A stretch of 64,000 nucleotides of DNA from Sabethes cyaneus (Eukaryota; Arthropoda; Insecta; Diptera; Culicidae), in contig NC_071354.1 of the NCBI RefSeq assembly GCF_943734655.1, positions 136,572,642-136,636,641 on the forward strand. Direction: 5' to 3'. Of the stretch, positions 45,216 to 55,325 are shown in pieces. Made by a program: the position numbers and the translations under genes. The notes below the pieces were generated by a model. That model was not told the origin of the DNA and made no database searches. It was given only the letters and a program-made list of their open reading frames with translations. How positions within the stretch are numbered: the stretch's first letter is position 1; every line of letters starts with the position of its first letter.

Positions 45216-47489
45216 ATATGTATTGGTCCTTTTGAAAAGTTATGCGTGATTTGATCGAGAGGTGAGTGTTTACAAATTAACGAGTAAAAACTATCATGCA
45301 ATAGTCATGCTTAATAAACATTTTTGTTGTATATAAATTCATCAAGCGCTTATTTCCCGACTATCAGCTTTATAAGAGTTGAATAAGTTGCTATTTGAAT
45401 AAAATAGTCGATGCGTGGTGAAAACTGGATCACGAAACATGACAAATTTTCATTCATAAGCTAAATATTTTATATAAGTAAATATTTTAAATATAAGCAA
45501 AAAAACAACAGTGATAATTGTGTAGATCAGCTAACTGCAGACTATTTATGATTTAACATTAGATCGAATTATGTCGATTAGCTCTGGTGTACTGCATCGT
45601 AGGCATAAAGCTTGCAAACGAAAAGGTACTAAACGCATCCTACCATTTTCTACGCCGTGTCATGATAAAAGTAGGTACCTCTTCTTTGAACTGCCTACAT
45701 GATAGTTTTTTTTTCATCTGACTTTTTCCGCTTTAATCATTTATGTATACGAAGGTTTGTGAGTGTGTGTTTACACTATAAAAGTGCGTGGTGAGAGAGT
45801 GGAAAAAGCAAGCAAAGTGCCTTAAACGAAGGAAAACATAGTTTTGTGGGTACGGTAGAGCGGAAAGCGAGTGTAGATATACGGCTCGTGATACATTCAT
45901 AGAAGAATAGCACACAGTAGAATAGACGGACCACGAATGAAGAGAGAAACATAAAATTACAGATAAAGAACTACTGGGAACTGTACATTTTCTCGTTTGA
46001 AACGATTTTTTGTAAGCCTAAAACAGACTTTAATTTTATGTAACTATCATTGTTGGAAATGAAATTCGTTACTTACCTTATCACCCGCTCAAGCCTCGAT
46101 ACGTTACAGTCTTATCTTTCAGTCAAAGATTTTATCCAACAAAGACCACACTTTCACTTTGCTTATTTTACCAGAGGAAGATAGATTTACTTACAGATAT
46201 CTTCTCTCAATCTATTGCTAGCGCACAAGATTAACGTTATCTCATAATTCAGAATACTGTCTTAATTTAGTTTGACACTCACTGTTCATTAAAGTAAAAA
46301 CAAATATATTTTTTTTCAGTCGATCTGGCTCGTATTTTAGCTTCTGAATATATGCTCGTCAACATCTGCATCACCGAGGAAGGGACAACATAAAATGTAT
46401 CATCGGGCCCTAAAACTTTACTACGACTCGATCCCTTTTTCCTTCGCTTTACCGTGTCCCTTTTTGTCAGAATTCCTTCTCTACGTTATTTTTGGTTATT
46501 ATCCTCTCGACATAGAAACACATTCACAAACACCACACAACAATGACAGTAGCAATAGCAAAATAACCTGCGAGCATCCGTTTCTAATACGCAGAAACCT
46601 AAAATGTCTATTCAACTTGAAACGAAAATATACACTAACTCGGCTGTGGCCTCTGTCCCGGTTTCATACCTCGGTTCGCATAAGTCGAAAACTGCTTTTC
46701 CCCGTTTCTCCTTTCTATTTGCTTTACTTTCTCCTAGAGTGCCATTATATTGGTTACACCTCGAACATCTCGCATACACACATACTTTGTTTTGGTTCAA
46801 ATACCCTAGAAGAGTGGGAGCAGTAGACAATATTCTGCTACACGCATTGTTTCATAAAAAAAGATTAACGCCTTAACTTGTTACCTGCACCAAATCTGAA
46901 GCAAAAATGTATCATTATATTTACCTATAGTTTGAAGCAAGAAAAAACGTCAATAATGTTAAAACATTTTATTTAAAAGTAGCTAAATCTTGCATACAAT
47001 TAGGAAATCTGCCACTGTATGATTCATATTCATTCTCGGATATTTATCGACCAAACCGAAGCTTTCTAGCTATTGGATAAACCGACACTAGAAAGTTTTC
47101 ACCAATCTCATGGCAAACTTGTTTTGATAAAAGCTCTCTCCAGGTTCGCTTTCGCATTAACAACAGTAATCCATGATGCCGTCGGTAATGACGATGGCAT
47201 TAGCTGGAGTTGCAGTTTGCTAGTTTGCTCTGAGCAGAGTTCTAAAAACAAGTACATTCTACTGAAAAATATATGCAGTCTAGTATTATGTTGCCTCTAA
47301 ATAAATTTGTTATGGCACTAAGGGAACCTATTTTCTATTATGCGGTCACTAGGTTTCTCTAATCCGAGTGCTATTTTTGGCGGAATGTTTTTGGCACAAT
47401 TCAAAATATTCATTGTCGATTTTATTTTAAAACTCGTAGATTAAAACATGATTGTAATATAAAATGATTTTATAATACATTTTCTTTCT
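45216..47489. other. Largely unique spacer, no supportable gene
   Basis: Little repeat content apart from a 20-base fold-back relic at 45226. A 143-codon plus frame (46395-46826) and a 90-codon frame in another phase overlap. Neither shows a recognisable domain or a signal for splicing into a gene. It could hide a promoter or untranslated exon, but the sequence alone does not show one. Confidence 0.4.
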
Positions 47490-48010
47490 TTCCGTATGTT
47501 TCTACTTTCGTATAAGGGCCTAGGGAGATCCTCCTCCTGCCCAGGAGAGATTTAGCCCCCTAGTTTCGCGTTCCGCCATTGACTTTTTCTTTCGTGTTGT
47601 CATTTGCGAGAATCACTCTGACAATGTTCCAAATTTCAAAAGCAGTTTGTTTATTTAAAACAAAAACTCTGTTCATGAAAATATATTCTCTGTGTTCAGT
47701 GAAAGCATGGCTAAAAACAAGGCCCCTGGTTTGGGCCCAAAAACTGCTTCCGAAATTGGGATTTCCGACGAAAAGTTAATGACATGGCTTATTTCCCCTT
47801 AAAGTTCAAACAGTCATTATTGATTTCTGGGACTTCAAAAGCAGTTTTTATGCTCAACACAAAAGATATGTACACAAAAATTTGTCATTGTGTTCTGACA
47901 GACGCAAAGAATGAGGTGAAAAGTGTTTCACGAATATAATTCTTATTTTGAGCATAAAAACTGCTTTTGAAATCGCAGAAATCAATGCCGCGTGTTTGAA
48001 CCTAAATACT
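47490..48010. repeat. Dispersed repeat related to 16985-17135
   Basis: 47660-47805 matches the copy near wech. 'ttcaaaagcagtttttatgctca' (two overlapping blocks) at 47837 is inverted at about 47955-47978. Ends were not resolved. Confidence 0.5.
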
Positions 48011-48208
48011 TCTTACTTCTTAATACGGCACTTCTTATTTTCTTGGTTCGAACCACGACATTCTACATATTAACCTTTACGTCCCCGACTTTAAAAATGA
48101 TGGTTTTTTTTTTTTTTTTTTGTATGCCAGAAGGGCATTGGGTTAAAAGGCCACTGCGACAGTCTTAATGATCGTCTTTTGTGGCAGGCCCCGATTGCTG
48201 TACACAGT

Positions 48209-51200
48209 TTACGGATCGCTCATACCCATTGATGGAGTTGAGCGGAATAGTTGTAATCCTGTGCCCCAATTCGGTACTACATGGTTTATAAAGCCAATGA
48301 CCGTTTTGGGATTTAGGCTCCATACCTGATATGGAGTAAGAAGGAAACTTCCTAAGAAGTTGTGCCTTGATAATGCAAGAGCTCCGCAATAGCAGAGCAG
48401 ATGCGCTGAACTTTCAGGTTCAGAGTTACAAAAGCGGCAGGTGTCAGATGATACCTTGCCGATATTCTTTAAATGATAAAGAGCGGGGCTGTGTCCTGTT
48501 AGAAGTCCCGTGATCGTGCGTAGTTCACTACGAGTTAAATGGAGTAGTTTTTTAGCTACTGCAGGGTTTGGGTAGATAAACTGTTTAGCTTGTCTACAAC
48601 CCTGTGTTTGATTCCAACGGGATGCTATTTCTAGCTTTTCCCATGTCATCAGTTCGCCTTTCACGGCGGATGTGGAGGTGCCCAGAAACGGTTCAGGACC
48701 AATAAATTGCTGAGCTGATCCTTGTCTTGCTAGGTTGTCAGCAAATTCATTGCCCTCGATTCCGCAGTGACCGGGCACCCAAAGTAATAAAACTTTGTTT
48801 TGGCGGGAGAGTTCCCTCAATGCTGTGCTGCACTCCCAAACTAATTTGGACACGCATTTGGCGGACTTGAGAGCCAGTAGTGCTGCTTGGCTGTCCGTGA
48901 AGATACCGATTTTCGCATGCCTGTACTTTCGTTTCAAGCATATTGTCGCACAGATGTATATGGCATATACTTCTGCTTGAAAAACGGTGGGCCACTTTCC
49001 TAATGAGATAGTTTCCCTGATGCCGGGTCCGTAGACTCCGGAGCCTGTGCAGGCCCCCATTTTTGAACCATCTGTAAAAAAACAGATAGTTCCAGATGGA
49101 AGATCTGGCCCTCCATTATTCCACATTGAGCGATCTGTTTCAATCACCTCATATGGAACGTCCATATTGGGCCTGGCTTCCATGCAGTCAGAGACTGAAG
49201 TTACTAAGGGTGTCAGATTGAATTCCCGAAGTATGCGAAGATGACCGATTTGGTCACCTTCGAGTATGGTTTTACTCCTTTGCAACCGTAGTGCGCCGAG
49301 CTCTGCTTCCTTCTTCACATGAAGATGCAAAGGCAGTAAGCATAGCATTGCCTCCATGGCTGCAGTAGGTGTTGTACGCATGGCACTGGTAACTGTAAGA
49401 CAGGCCAGGCGCTGAACTTTGTTTAGTTTGGCTTGGGCTGTCACCTCATTCACCTTTGGCCACCATACGACTGCAGCATAGGTTATTCTAGGCCGTGCAA
49501 TAGTAGTATATGACCAGAAGGCTAGTTGAGGTTTCAATCCCCAGGTTTTGCCAAACAGTGACCTGCATGCCCAGATAGCCAAAGTTGCTTTCTTAACAGC
49601 ATAATCTAGGTGGGCAGCCCAGTTCAGTTTTTTATCGAGAATTATTCCGAGGTGTTTGACTTCATTACTGAAGCCCAGTCTGACACCATTCAGTATAGGC
49701 GGAGTAATGGTATGTTTCCTTCGCCTAGTGAATGGTATAACGACTGTTTTGGTGGGATTTACATTAAGTCCCTCTTGTGAGCACCATAACATGGTGGTGT
49801 TTAGAGCTCCTTGCAAGCGACTTGACAGTACTGCGTCAAACTTTCCTCTGACGATAAGTACAACGTCGTCGGCGTAAGCAATGGTCTCATAACCAAGCTG
49901 TGACAGCTTGTGAAGGAGTGCGTCGGCCACCAGTGACCAGAGCAGGGGGGAGAGAACTCCTCCCTGTGGACATCCTTTGATCACCGAAATCGTGACCGAC
50001 GTATCTCCCAATGATGCTGTAATTTGTCTGCTCGAGAGCATTGCTTGAATCCAGCTCATTGTAGTGTGGTCGATTCTCTTTTGACAGAGAGCCGTATTAA
50101 TTGACGCAAAGGACGTGTTATCGAAAGCGCCTTCAATATCAAGAAAAGCACAAAGTGCCGTCTCTTGATATTTGAGCGATTTCTCAATTAACGTCACTAA
50201 GCAGTGCAGTGCGGTTTCCGTAGATTTACCGTGTTGGTATGCATGTTGATTTACATGTAACGGAGAGTTTTTTAAAAACTCATTGCGGATATAGTTATCC
50301 GTGATTTTCTCCATCAGCTTAAGAAGCGTTGAAGTCAGACTTATCGGTCTGAAAGCCTTAGGCATGGTTTTGTCTTTTTTGCCAGCCTTAGGTATGAACA
50401 CAACCCTTACTTTCCGCCAATTCTCTGGGATATACCCCAAAGTGAAACTGGCTCGAAAGAGGTTGATGAGCTCGGACATTATAACACCGTCCGTTTTTTG
50501 TAAGAAAATGGGTAGAATACCATCCGGACCTGGAGATTTCATTGGTTCAAAAGAGCTGAGTGCCCAATTGATCGAGGCCTCCGTAAACAATCGGCGTGCA
50601 AGTAGAACCGAATCATTTGGCACATTGTGTAATGACCCATTCCACTGTTGCCCGCCTATGTTTTGCCCAGTGGTCACTGTCGAACCAGGGAAGTGCGTGT
50701 TCATCAGAACTTCCAGAGTTTCCCTGGTGGTAACAGTGAGACTCCCATCCTCTTTTTTCAATTGCCCTAGACCATTGCAATGGTCCTTGGACATCGCTTT
50801 CTGCAGACGCGTAGCCTCTGGCAGAGTTTGAATGCTTTCGCAAAATTTAACTCGAGATTTCCTTTTGGCTTTGCGTAGCTCAGCGTTGTATTTGGTGAGG
50901 GAAGCTCTGTAGTCTTCCCAGTTAGACGTGATTTTGGCCCTGTTGAACAGACGCCTTGCCTTCCTACGGAGATTGCTAAGCGTCTCATTCCACCAGGGCA
51001 CATCACGGCAAACTGTTCGCGTGTTTACGGGACAGTTTGTGTTATACGCGTCTGTGATCCTACATTGCAGGTCACTAGCGGCGATATCCAGCTCAACTGG
51101 AGTTCGTATATTATTGTGACAGGAATTACGTGAGGCAATCAGATGATCCCTAAAGGAACTCCAATTGGTTTTCCTCGGATTCCTGAATTGTTCTCTCTTT

Positions 51201-51886
51201 AGAGGATTAGCCTCGATGTCGAAAATGATATGTCTGTGGTCTGATAAACTTGGTTCATCAGAGACATGCCAATTTTTGACTTTCTCAGCTATAGAGGCGC
51301 TACATAGAGTAAGGTCTAGGACCTCTTGTCTGATAGCGTTTATAAAGGTGGGGTCATTCCCTACATTGATTACATTGACATCGTTAGAAGTAAGATATTC
51401 AAGTAGGTACTCACCCCTGTTGTTTGTGTCCGAGCTGCCCCATATCGTGTGGTGCGCATTTGCGTCGCAGCCTATCACGTACGGCTTGTTGACTGCTCTG
51501 CAGTACCGCACAAGTTCAGCAACCTCGGGCGGTGGTATTTCGTCCTTGTCCCCTGGAAAGTAGGCGGACGCAACGACTATCTCCTGCTTCCCTCTAGTCG
51601 TCGGGACTACCACCGTAATGGCAACGACGTCGCGTTGGATGAATTCTGTAATTGGAGAAAATGTTATTCTCTTATTTAACAGAATGGCAGTCCTAGGCTT
51701 GGACTGTGTATTACAATAGATCAACTTACCATTAGCGCCGGATAGACCGAGGATCGTGGTATCGTTGATCCATGGCTCCTGGATCAGAGCAGCACTCAGC
51801 TGCTCTTTGGTGAACCTCCGGCATAGGACACTAGACGCGCCCTTGGCATGGTGGAGGTTCACCTGAATGCAGCGAAAGCTGCTCAT
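48209..51886 (-). CDS. LOA LINE ORF2: endonuclease, reverse transcriptase, RNase H
   Basis: A protein of 1225 residues. The N-terminal exonuclease/endonuclease/phosphatase fold carries QVNLHHAK (8-15), QEPW (36-39), GCDANAHH (139-146) and SDHR (215-218), the residues that nick target DNA. The reverse transcriptase (about 445-720) has FRPISLTS, FLDIEGAFDN (581-590), GCPQGGVLSP (638-647) and the catalytic YADD (671-674). RNase H has D939, E972, D998 and D1050. A C-terminal Cys/His cluster (C1150, C1153, H1162, C1167) follows. No stop or frameshift was seen in any domain. The start ATG (51884-51886) overlaps the ORF1 stop as ATGA, so translation probably depends on termination-reinitiation. It copies the element RNA at the chromosomal nick. 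Confidence 0.93.
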   Translation of the reverse strand: MSSFRCIQVNLHHAKGASSVLCRRFTKEQLSAALIQEPWINDTTILGLSGANGKLIYCNTQSKPRTAILLNKRITFSPITEFIQRDVVAITVVVPTTRGKQEIVVASAYFPGDKDEIPPPEVAELVRYCRAVNKPYVIGCDANAHHTIWGSSDTNNRGEYLLEYLTSNDVNVINVGNDPTFINAIRQEVLDLTLCSASIAEKVKNWHVSDEPSLSDHRHIIFDIEANPLKREQFRNPRKTNWSSFRDHLIASRNSCHNNIRTPVELDIAASDLQCRITDAYNTNCPVNTRTVCRDVPWWNETLSNLRRKARRLFNRAKITSNWEDYRASLTKYNAELRKAKRKSRVKFCESIQTLPEATRLQKAMSKDHCNGLGQLKKEDGSLTVTTRETLEVLMNTHFPGSTVTTGQNIGGQQWNGSLHNVPNDSVLLARRLFTEASINWALSSFEPMKSPGPDGILPIFLQKTDGVIMSELINLFRASFTLGYIPENWRKVRVVFIPKAGKKDKTMPKAFRPISLTSTLLKLMEKITDNYIRNEFLKNSPLHVNQHAYQHGKSTETALHCLVTLIEKSLKYQETALCAFLDIEGAFDNTSFASINTALCQKRIDHTTMSWIQAMLSSRQITASLGDTSVTISVIKGCPQGGVLSPLLWSLVADALLHKLSQLGYETIAYADDVVLIVRGKFDAVLSSRLQGALNTTMLWCSQEGLNVNPTKTVVIPFTRRRKHTITPPILNGVRLGFSNEVKHLGIILDKKLNWAAHLDYAVKKATLAIWACRSLFGKTWGLKPQLAFWSYTTIARPRITYAAVVWWPKVNEVTAQAKLNKVQRLACLTVTSAMRTTPTAAMEAMLCLLPLHLHVKKEAELGALRLQRSKTILEGDQIGHLRILREFNLTPLVTSVSDCMEARPNMDVPYEVIETDRSMWNNGGPDLPSGTICFFTDGSKMGACTGSGVYGPGIRETISLGKWPTVFQAEVYAIYICATICLKRKYRHAKIGIFTDSQAALLALKSAKCVSKLVWECSTALRELSRQNKVLLLWVPGHCGIEGNEFADNLARQGSAQQFIGPEPFLGTSTSAVKGELMTWEKLEIASRWNQTQGCRQAKQFIYPNPAVAKKLLHLTRSELRTITGLLTGHSPALYHLKNIGKVSSDTCRFCNSEPESSAHLLCYCGALALSRHNFLGSFLLTPYQVWSLNPKTVIGFINHVVPNWGTGLQLFRSTPSMGMSDP

Positions 51887-53433
51887 TTGGAGGCAGGATT
51901 GCCGTTTTCAGCTTGATCCAGTACTGGATCGAGCCTTGGCGAACGGGTACCAGCAGCGTTTTCGCTGAGTTGAGCGGCTGGGTCGCTCACACCGGCAGGC
52001 TTCGGTTGCCGCAGGCGACAGGCCACAGATGTCCGACCCGCACTTAACGGCGGATTGAGCCTCTGAGGTCTGCTATCGACTGGTGATTGCTGCGTACGCC
52101 TCTTGCGAGGTTTTCGCGGCGCTCGCCTAGTCTTCGCAGGATTGCATTGTTTAGGTGGCGGCGGGGCACTTCCAGTGGGAAGTTCTGCACTTTCCACCTT
52201 CAACGTTGCAGGATTGCATTGTCTTGGTGGTGGCGGGGCGCTCCCAGAAGGGAGTTCCGCTCGTACCTTCCTCGACTTTGCAGCAGAGACTGTTGCGCCT
52301 GTGTTGATCAGACCTCTACCAACCTGTCGCATGCGTGCTTTGCCAAACATAAAATTTAGCGTAAAGCGCTGCTCAGTGATCTGACTTGCCGACTTTTGGT
52401 CAACCTCCATTAACAGTTCCACGGTATTTCCACGCACAATGCGACGGCGTATCTGCCACGCTTGCGTTGAAAAGCCGTCGTTCTGATTCTGGAGGAATCT
52501 CAGGATTTTCTCGTCCGTGGTACCGACACTGTCCTGGAAGTACCCTATGAAGGTGTGAGCCTTCGGCAGGTCCTTCGTGTCGTAGGCCCGTAGTTGTGCT
52601 CCTTCCCACGGGACGAGAGTAGATGCCGTTTGCTCCAGCCATTTGACCGTGTTCTGGTCAGAGCAAGCCAGTATCAAGTAGCCGTTCTTGAACTGGCAGC
52701 TCCTGAACTTGGGTCTAATGGCTGGAGTCTCCTGGTCAGCTATTTGATCCAGAAGAACGGCGCGGACAGTCTGGAGCTGATCCGTAGTGAGCAGGGAAAC
52801 GGGATAATCAGCCGTAGTTATGGCTACACTGAAAGCATCCACCATTTCCCTGTAGGTGCACCCCGAGGATGGTTTTGGTGCCGAAGGACCCGCGCAGGCT
52901 CGACTGCGTGGTCTCTTTTTAGTGGGACCTTTGCTGCTGATGTTCGGCGACGCCGTATCAGCGGATCGTTGCCTTTTGGTAACGACAAGGTCCCGCTGGC
53001 TAGGCTGGCCGGCCGGCAGAAGGGCAAGTTCCTCCGCTTCGTCCTTTGAGTAGCCCTTGCTCCGATACCACTTCTGCCGTCGCCGTTGCGCTTTGGAGAG
53101 ACGCTTGGCTACAACTCCGGAAGTCCCAGGTTGCCCCTTGACTTCAGGTAGCGTCACCGGATCGGGAAGGTTATCCGCGTCGCTCTCCGCATTCCCTGAT
53201 GGTGAATTCAGGATCAGAGATGAAGCCGAGAGTCCTCCTTCCAGCGACATGCTGTCGAGGTTAAAGTCCTCTTCCATCCCTGTATCCATTACTTCGCCAG
53301 TATTGTCCGTGCCGATCGGACTGCGCACTTCCGGTCTACCGTCGTGCGCCACCTCTACACCTACTCCGGTGTTTATCACCAACTCTTGGGGGTCGTTGGT
53401 TGCCCCATCAATTATTGTTTCAAGGTTATCCAT
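51883..53433 (-). CDS. LOA LINE ORF1: nucleic-acid-binding protein (DUF4780 type)
   Basis: A protein of 516 residues. The acidic N-terminus (1-105) is followed by a basic stretch (about 110-180, KRLSKAQRRRQKW). A DUF4780-like domain then lies at about 195-370, matching ORF1 proteins of LOA-type elements; it probably binds element RNA. The C-terminal tail is basic and proline-rich and contains a 24-residue tandem duplication, with ELPSGSAPPPPRQCNPA at 393-409 and ELPTGSAPPPPKQCNPA at 417-433. No CCHC knuckle is obvious. The start at 53431-53433 is the first ATG of the long frame. Overlapping plus-strand frames are antisense by-products. Confidence 0.88.
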   Translation of the reverse strand: MDNLETIIDGATNDPQELVINTGVGVEVAHDGRPEVRSPIGTDNTGEVMDTGMEEDFNLDSMSLEGGLSASSLILNSPSGNAESDADNLPDPVTLPEVKGQPGTSGVVAKRLSKAQRRRQKWYRSKGYSKDEAEELALLPAGQPSQRDLVVTKRQRSADTASPNISSKGPTKKRPRSRACAGPSAPKPSSGCTYREMVDAFSVAITTADYPVSLLTTDQLQTVRAVLLDQIADQETPAIRPKFRSCQFKNGYLILACSDQNTVKWLEQTASTLVPWEGAQLRAYDTKDLPKAHTFIGYFQDSVGTTDEKILRFLQNQNDGFSTQAWQIRRRIVRGNTVELLMEVDQKSASQITEQRFTLNFMFGKARMRQVGRGLINTGATVSAAKSRKVRAELPSGSAPPPPRQCNPATLKVESAELPTGSAPPPPKQCNPAKTRRAPRKPRKRRTQQSPVDSRPQRLNPPLSAGRTSVACRLRQPKPAGVSDPAAQLSENAAGTRSPRLDPVLDQAENGNPASK

Positions 53434-53931
53434 GGCGATGGTTGTACTCTGCTGGGGAGAAAATCAACGGTTCTTTACCAGCTTGGAACAGAGGGAGCAA
53501 TATACTGCACAGGGTGCTCTGGTACCATGCAGGCTCCGTTCGACCTTGGGAAACTTTATTAGACCCCCCCAAGCATTCATCCCTAGGCACGGGTCGCGTT
53601 ACACCGAGGATTGGGGTCCTCCTCCGCACTTTGCTCAGAATGTAGCATGCTCCTTGACTACTTGCTACATTGAGAGCAAAAGATTTTTACAAGATTTGCC
53701 GCGGAAGAGACTCGATGTGCAGTTCCGGATGGATCCACCATAAACTTACCATGGAGCCATCCGGAGCTGCACACCGAGCGACAAATCTCAACACTCCTCC
53801 TTTATCCTGGCTTGTGACAGACAGCTCGGGTCCCGATCCAATTTCCCCATCACTTGTTCACTCTTTTTAGGGAGCCACCCGTGGCGGTTCATCAGCGAAG
53901 GTCCGTCACTGGCGGAGTTAAAAAATGATGG

Positions 53932-54076
53932 TACTTGAAGTTACACTTTTGGCTCTATCTCCACTTATTTTCATTCGATTTTTATGCAATACATCTTGAA
54001 AGAACCACAATAGATTGGCCTTTAATAAAAAAAATAAGTTAATAAAGTAACATGTGAAATAAAACTAGAAATGTGC
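53932..54076. other. Spacer between LOA element and TTAA MITE
   Basis: Short AT-rich flank beyond the right target duplication of the LOA element. Confidence 0.5.
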
Positions 54077-54810
54077 TTAAGGGGGCATAGTACTTTTTAC
54101 ACCATATTTTTGGCCTTATTTCAAATATTTTTTTCTCGATAACGCAGAAGGCGAATCGATTCGGGTTTTTTGCATTCTAAACATTGTATTTTAGACTAAT
54201 ATTTACAATTTTGTTTACATATGGGGACCTCTTCCCCCCTCCCCTATGGCTCCTTGAACATGATCATTCGGAAAAAAAACATGAATTGCGTTACCATGGA
54301 TTGGCGCTCGGGGGCTTATCCGAATTGAAAAATTCCAAAACTACATGAAAGTATACTAAATTATCTCGTGTTTGACCTATCCTTTTTTTAAAATTCGAAA
54401 GTATAACAAAATGGCGGACATTCAAATATAAAAGTAAGGGGTTTCGTCGAAAAAATTAACTTTAAACATTTCTAAAAAATACAAAAATTGCAATATCGAA
54501 AAAAGGATGGGTCAAACACTAGATAATTTTGTTGGTTTTAAAACAAAACAAGAATCATGAAAAGTGCTTGAGCCGTTCTTGAGATATTTATGGTACCGAC
54601 TTTGAAAACCTGGTTCCGAGAAAAACGACATTGAAGTTTTTATGCGCTGTGCAATCGTTCTAGACATGCGCGGTACAAATAACTGTAACTTTGTCATTTT
54701 TTGGAATTCATCGAAACGGTTTCAAATACATATGCTAAAAATGTTAATCTTTTGATATAAACAATAAAAACATCGATTTTTAGAATTGAAAAAGTACTAT
54801 GCCCCCTTAA
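54077..54810. mobile_element. TTAA-flanked MITE, GGGGGCATAGTAC ends
   Basis: TTAA|GGGGGCATAGTACTTTTT at 54077 is inverted at the right as AAAAAGTACTATGCCCCC|TTAA (54810). The interior is non-coding. The TTAA target suggests piggyBac-type mobilisation, although the terminal G-run is unlike the usual CCC start. Confidence 0.75.
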
Positions 54811-55062
54811 CAGAGTGCGCGAAAGTTATCCATTTCATTTGAAGCCAATAAGAATGAATCTTGCACTATCCTGTAGAGCGTAAGTTTCTATCCCACACTC
54901 CGGAACATCCGGTATCGGTTCTACCGGAACTGAAAATTGACTGTTTGGAAATCTCTTCAGTAATATGGCAAATGGGGCATCAAATCAAAGGATTTTTCAA
55001 CGCGAGTTCTTGCGTGGACGTTTTGGATGTATTTTCAATGCTTGCGACGACATATGAGATAA

Positions 55063-55325
55063 TGAATAATGCGTCAGACCAACGAACAATTTTCCGCTAT
55101 TTTAACCAAAATTGAGAATGGAGAGCAACTCGATCCTGATGAAACTAAGCTCATAGAGGATAGGTTCCGCACAGCAGAATGGTGTAAGCAGAACCTACCA
55201 GGCGCAGTGCGTCTATTTCATCGAAACGCCGATGTAGAGCGGTACAACGTAAAGACTTTAACTAATCGAACATTAGTTGATTTTTAAATTCTAAACTTGA
55301 ACCAGCCGCTAATGTAACCTCAGCA
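55063..55325 (+). pseudogene. Helentron/Helitron helicase fragment (upstream part)
   Basis: 55069-55287 encodes MRQTNEQFSAILTKIENGEQ and continues with LIEDRFRTAEWC, LFHRNADVERYN and VKTLTN. This matches the late part of the Pif1-type helicase of Helitron/Helentron proteins. The frame then stops at the edge of an inserted LINE. The downstream helicase segment reappears in the same orientation at 60093, so the gene was split. It is a broken copy. Confidence 0.65.

Larger units (their letters stand above)
48104..53920 (-). mobile_element. Full-length LOA-clade non-LTR retrotransposon
   Basis: The element is 5817 bp, with ORF1 and ORF2 both open, a 487-base 5' UTR (53434-53920), a short 3' UTR and an 18-base poly(A) (T run at 48104-48121 on the plus strand). 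An 11-bp target duplication AAAAATGATGG flanks it (48093-48103 and 53921-53931). Clade assignment rests on the RT motif FLDIEGAFDN, the RNase H domain and the DUF4780-type ORF1, as in Loa/Lian/Bilbo elements. It appears recently inserted and possibly still competent. Confidence 0.9.

Noticed and set aside
46395..46826. 143-codon plus-strand frame as a host gene
   Set aside because: A 90-codon frame overlaps in another phase and there is no domain or supporting signal; kept only as unexplained spacer.
50301..50831. 176-codon and other plus-strand frames at 49000-53750
   Set aside because: Antisense to the intact LOA ORF1 and ORF2.
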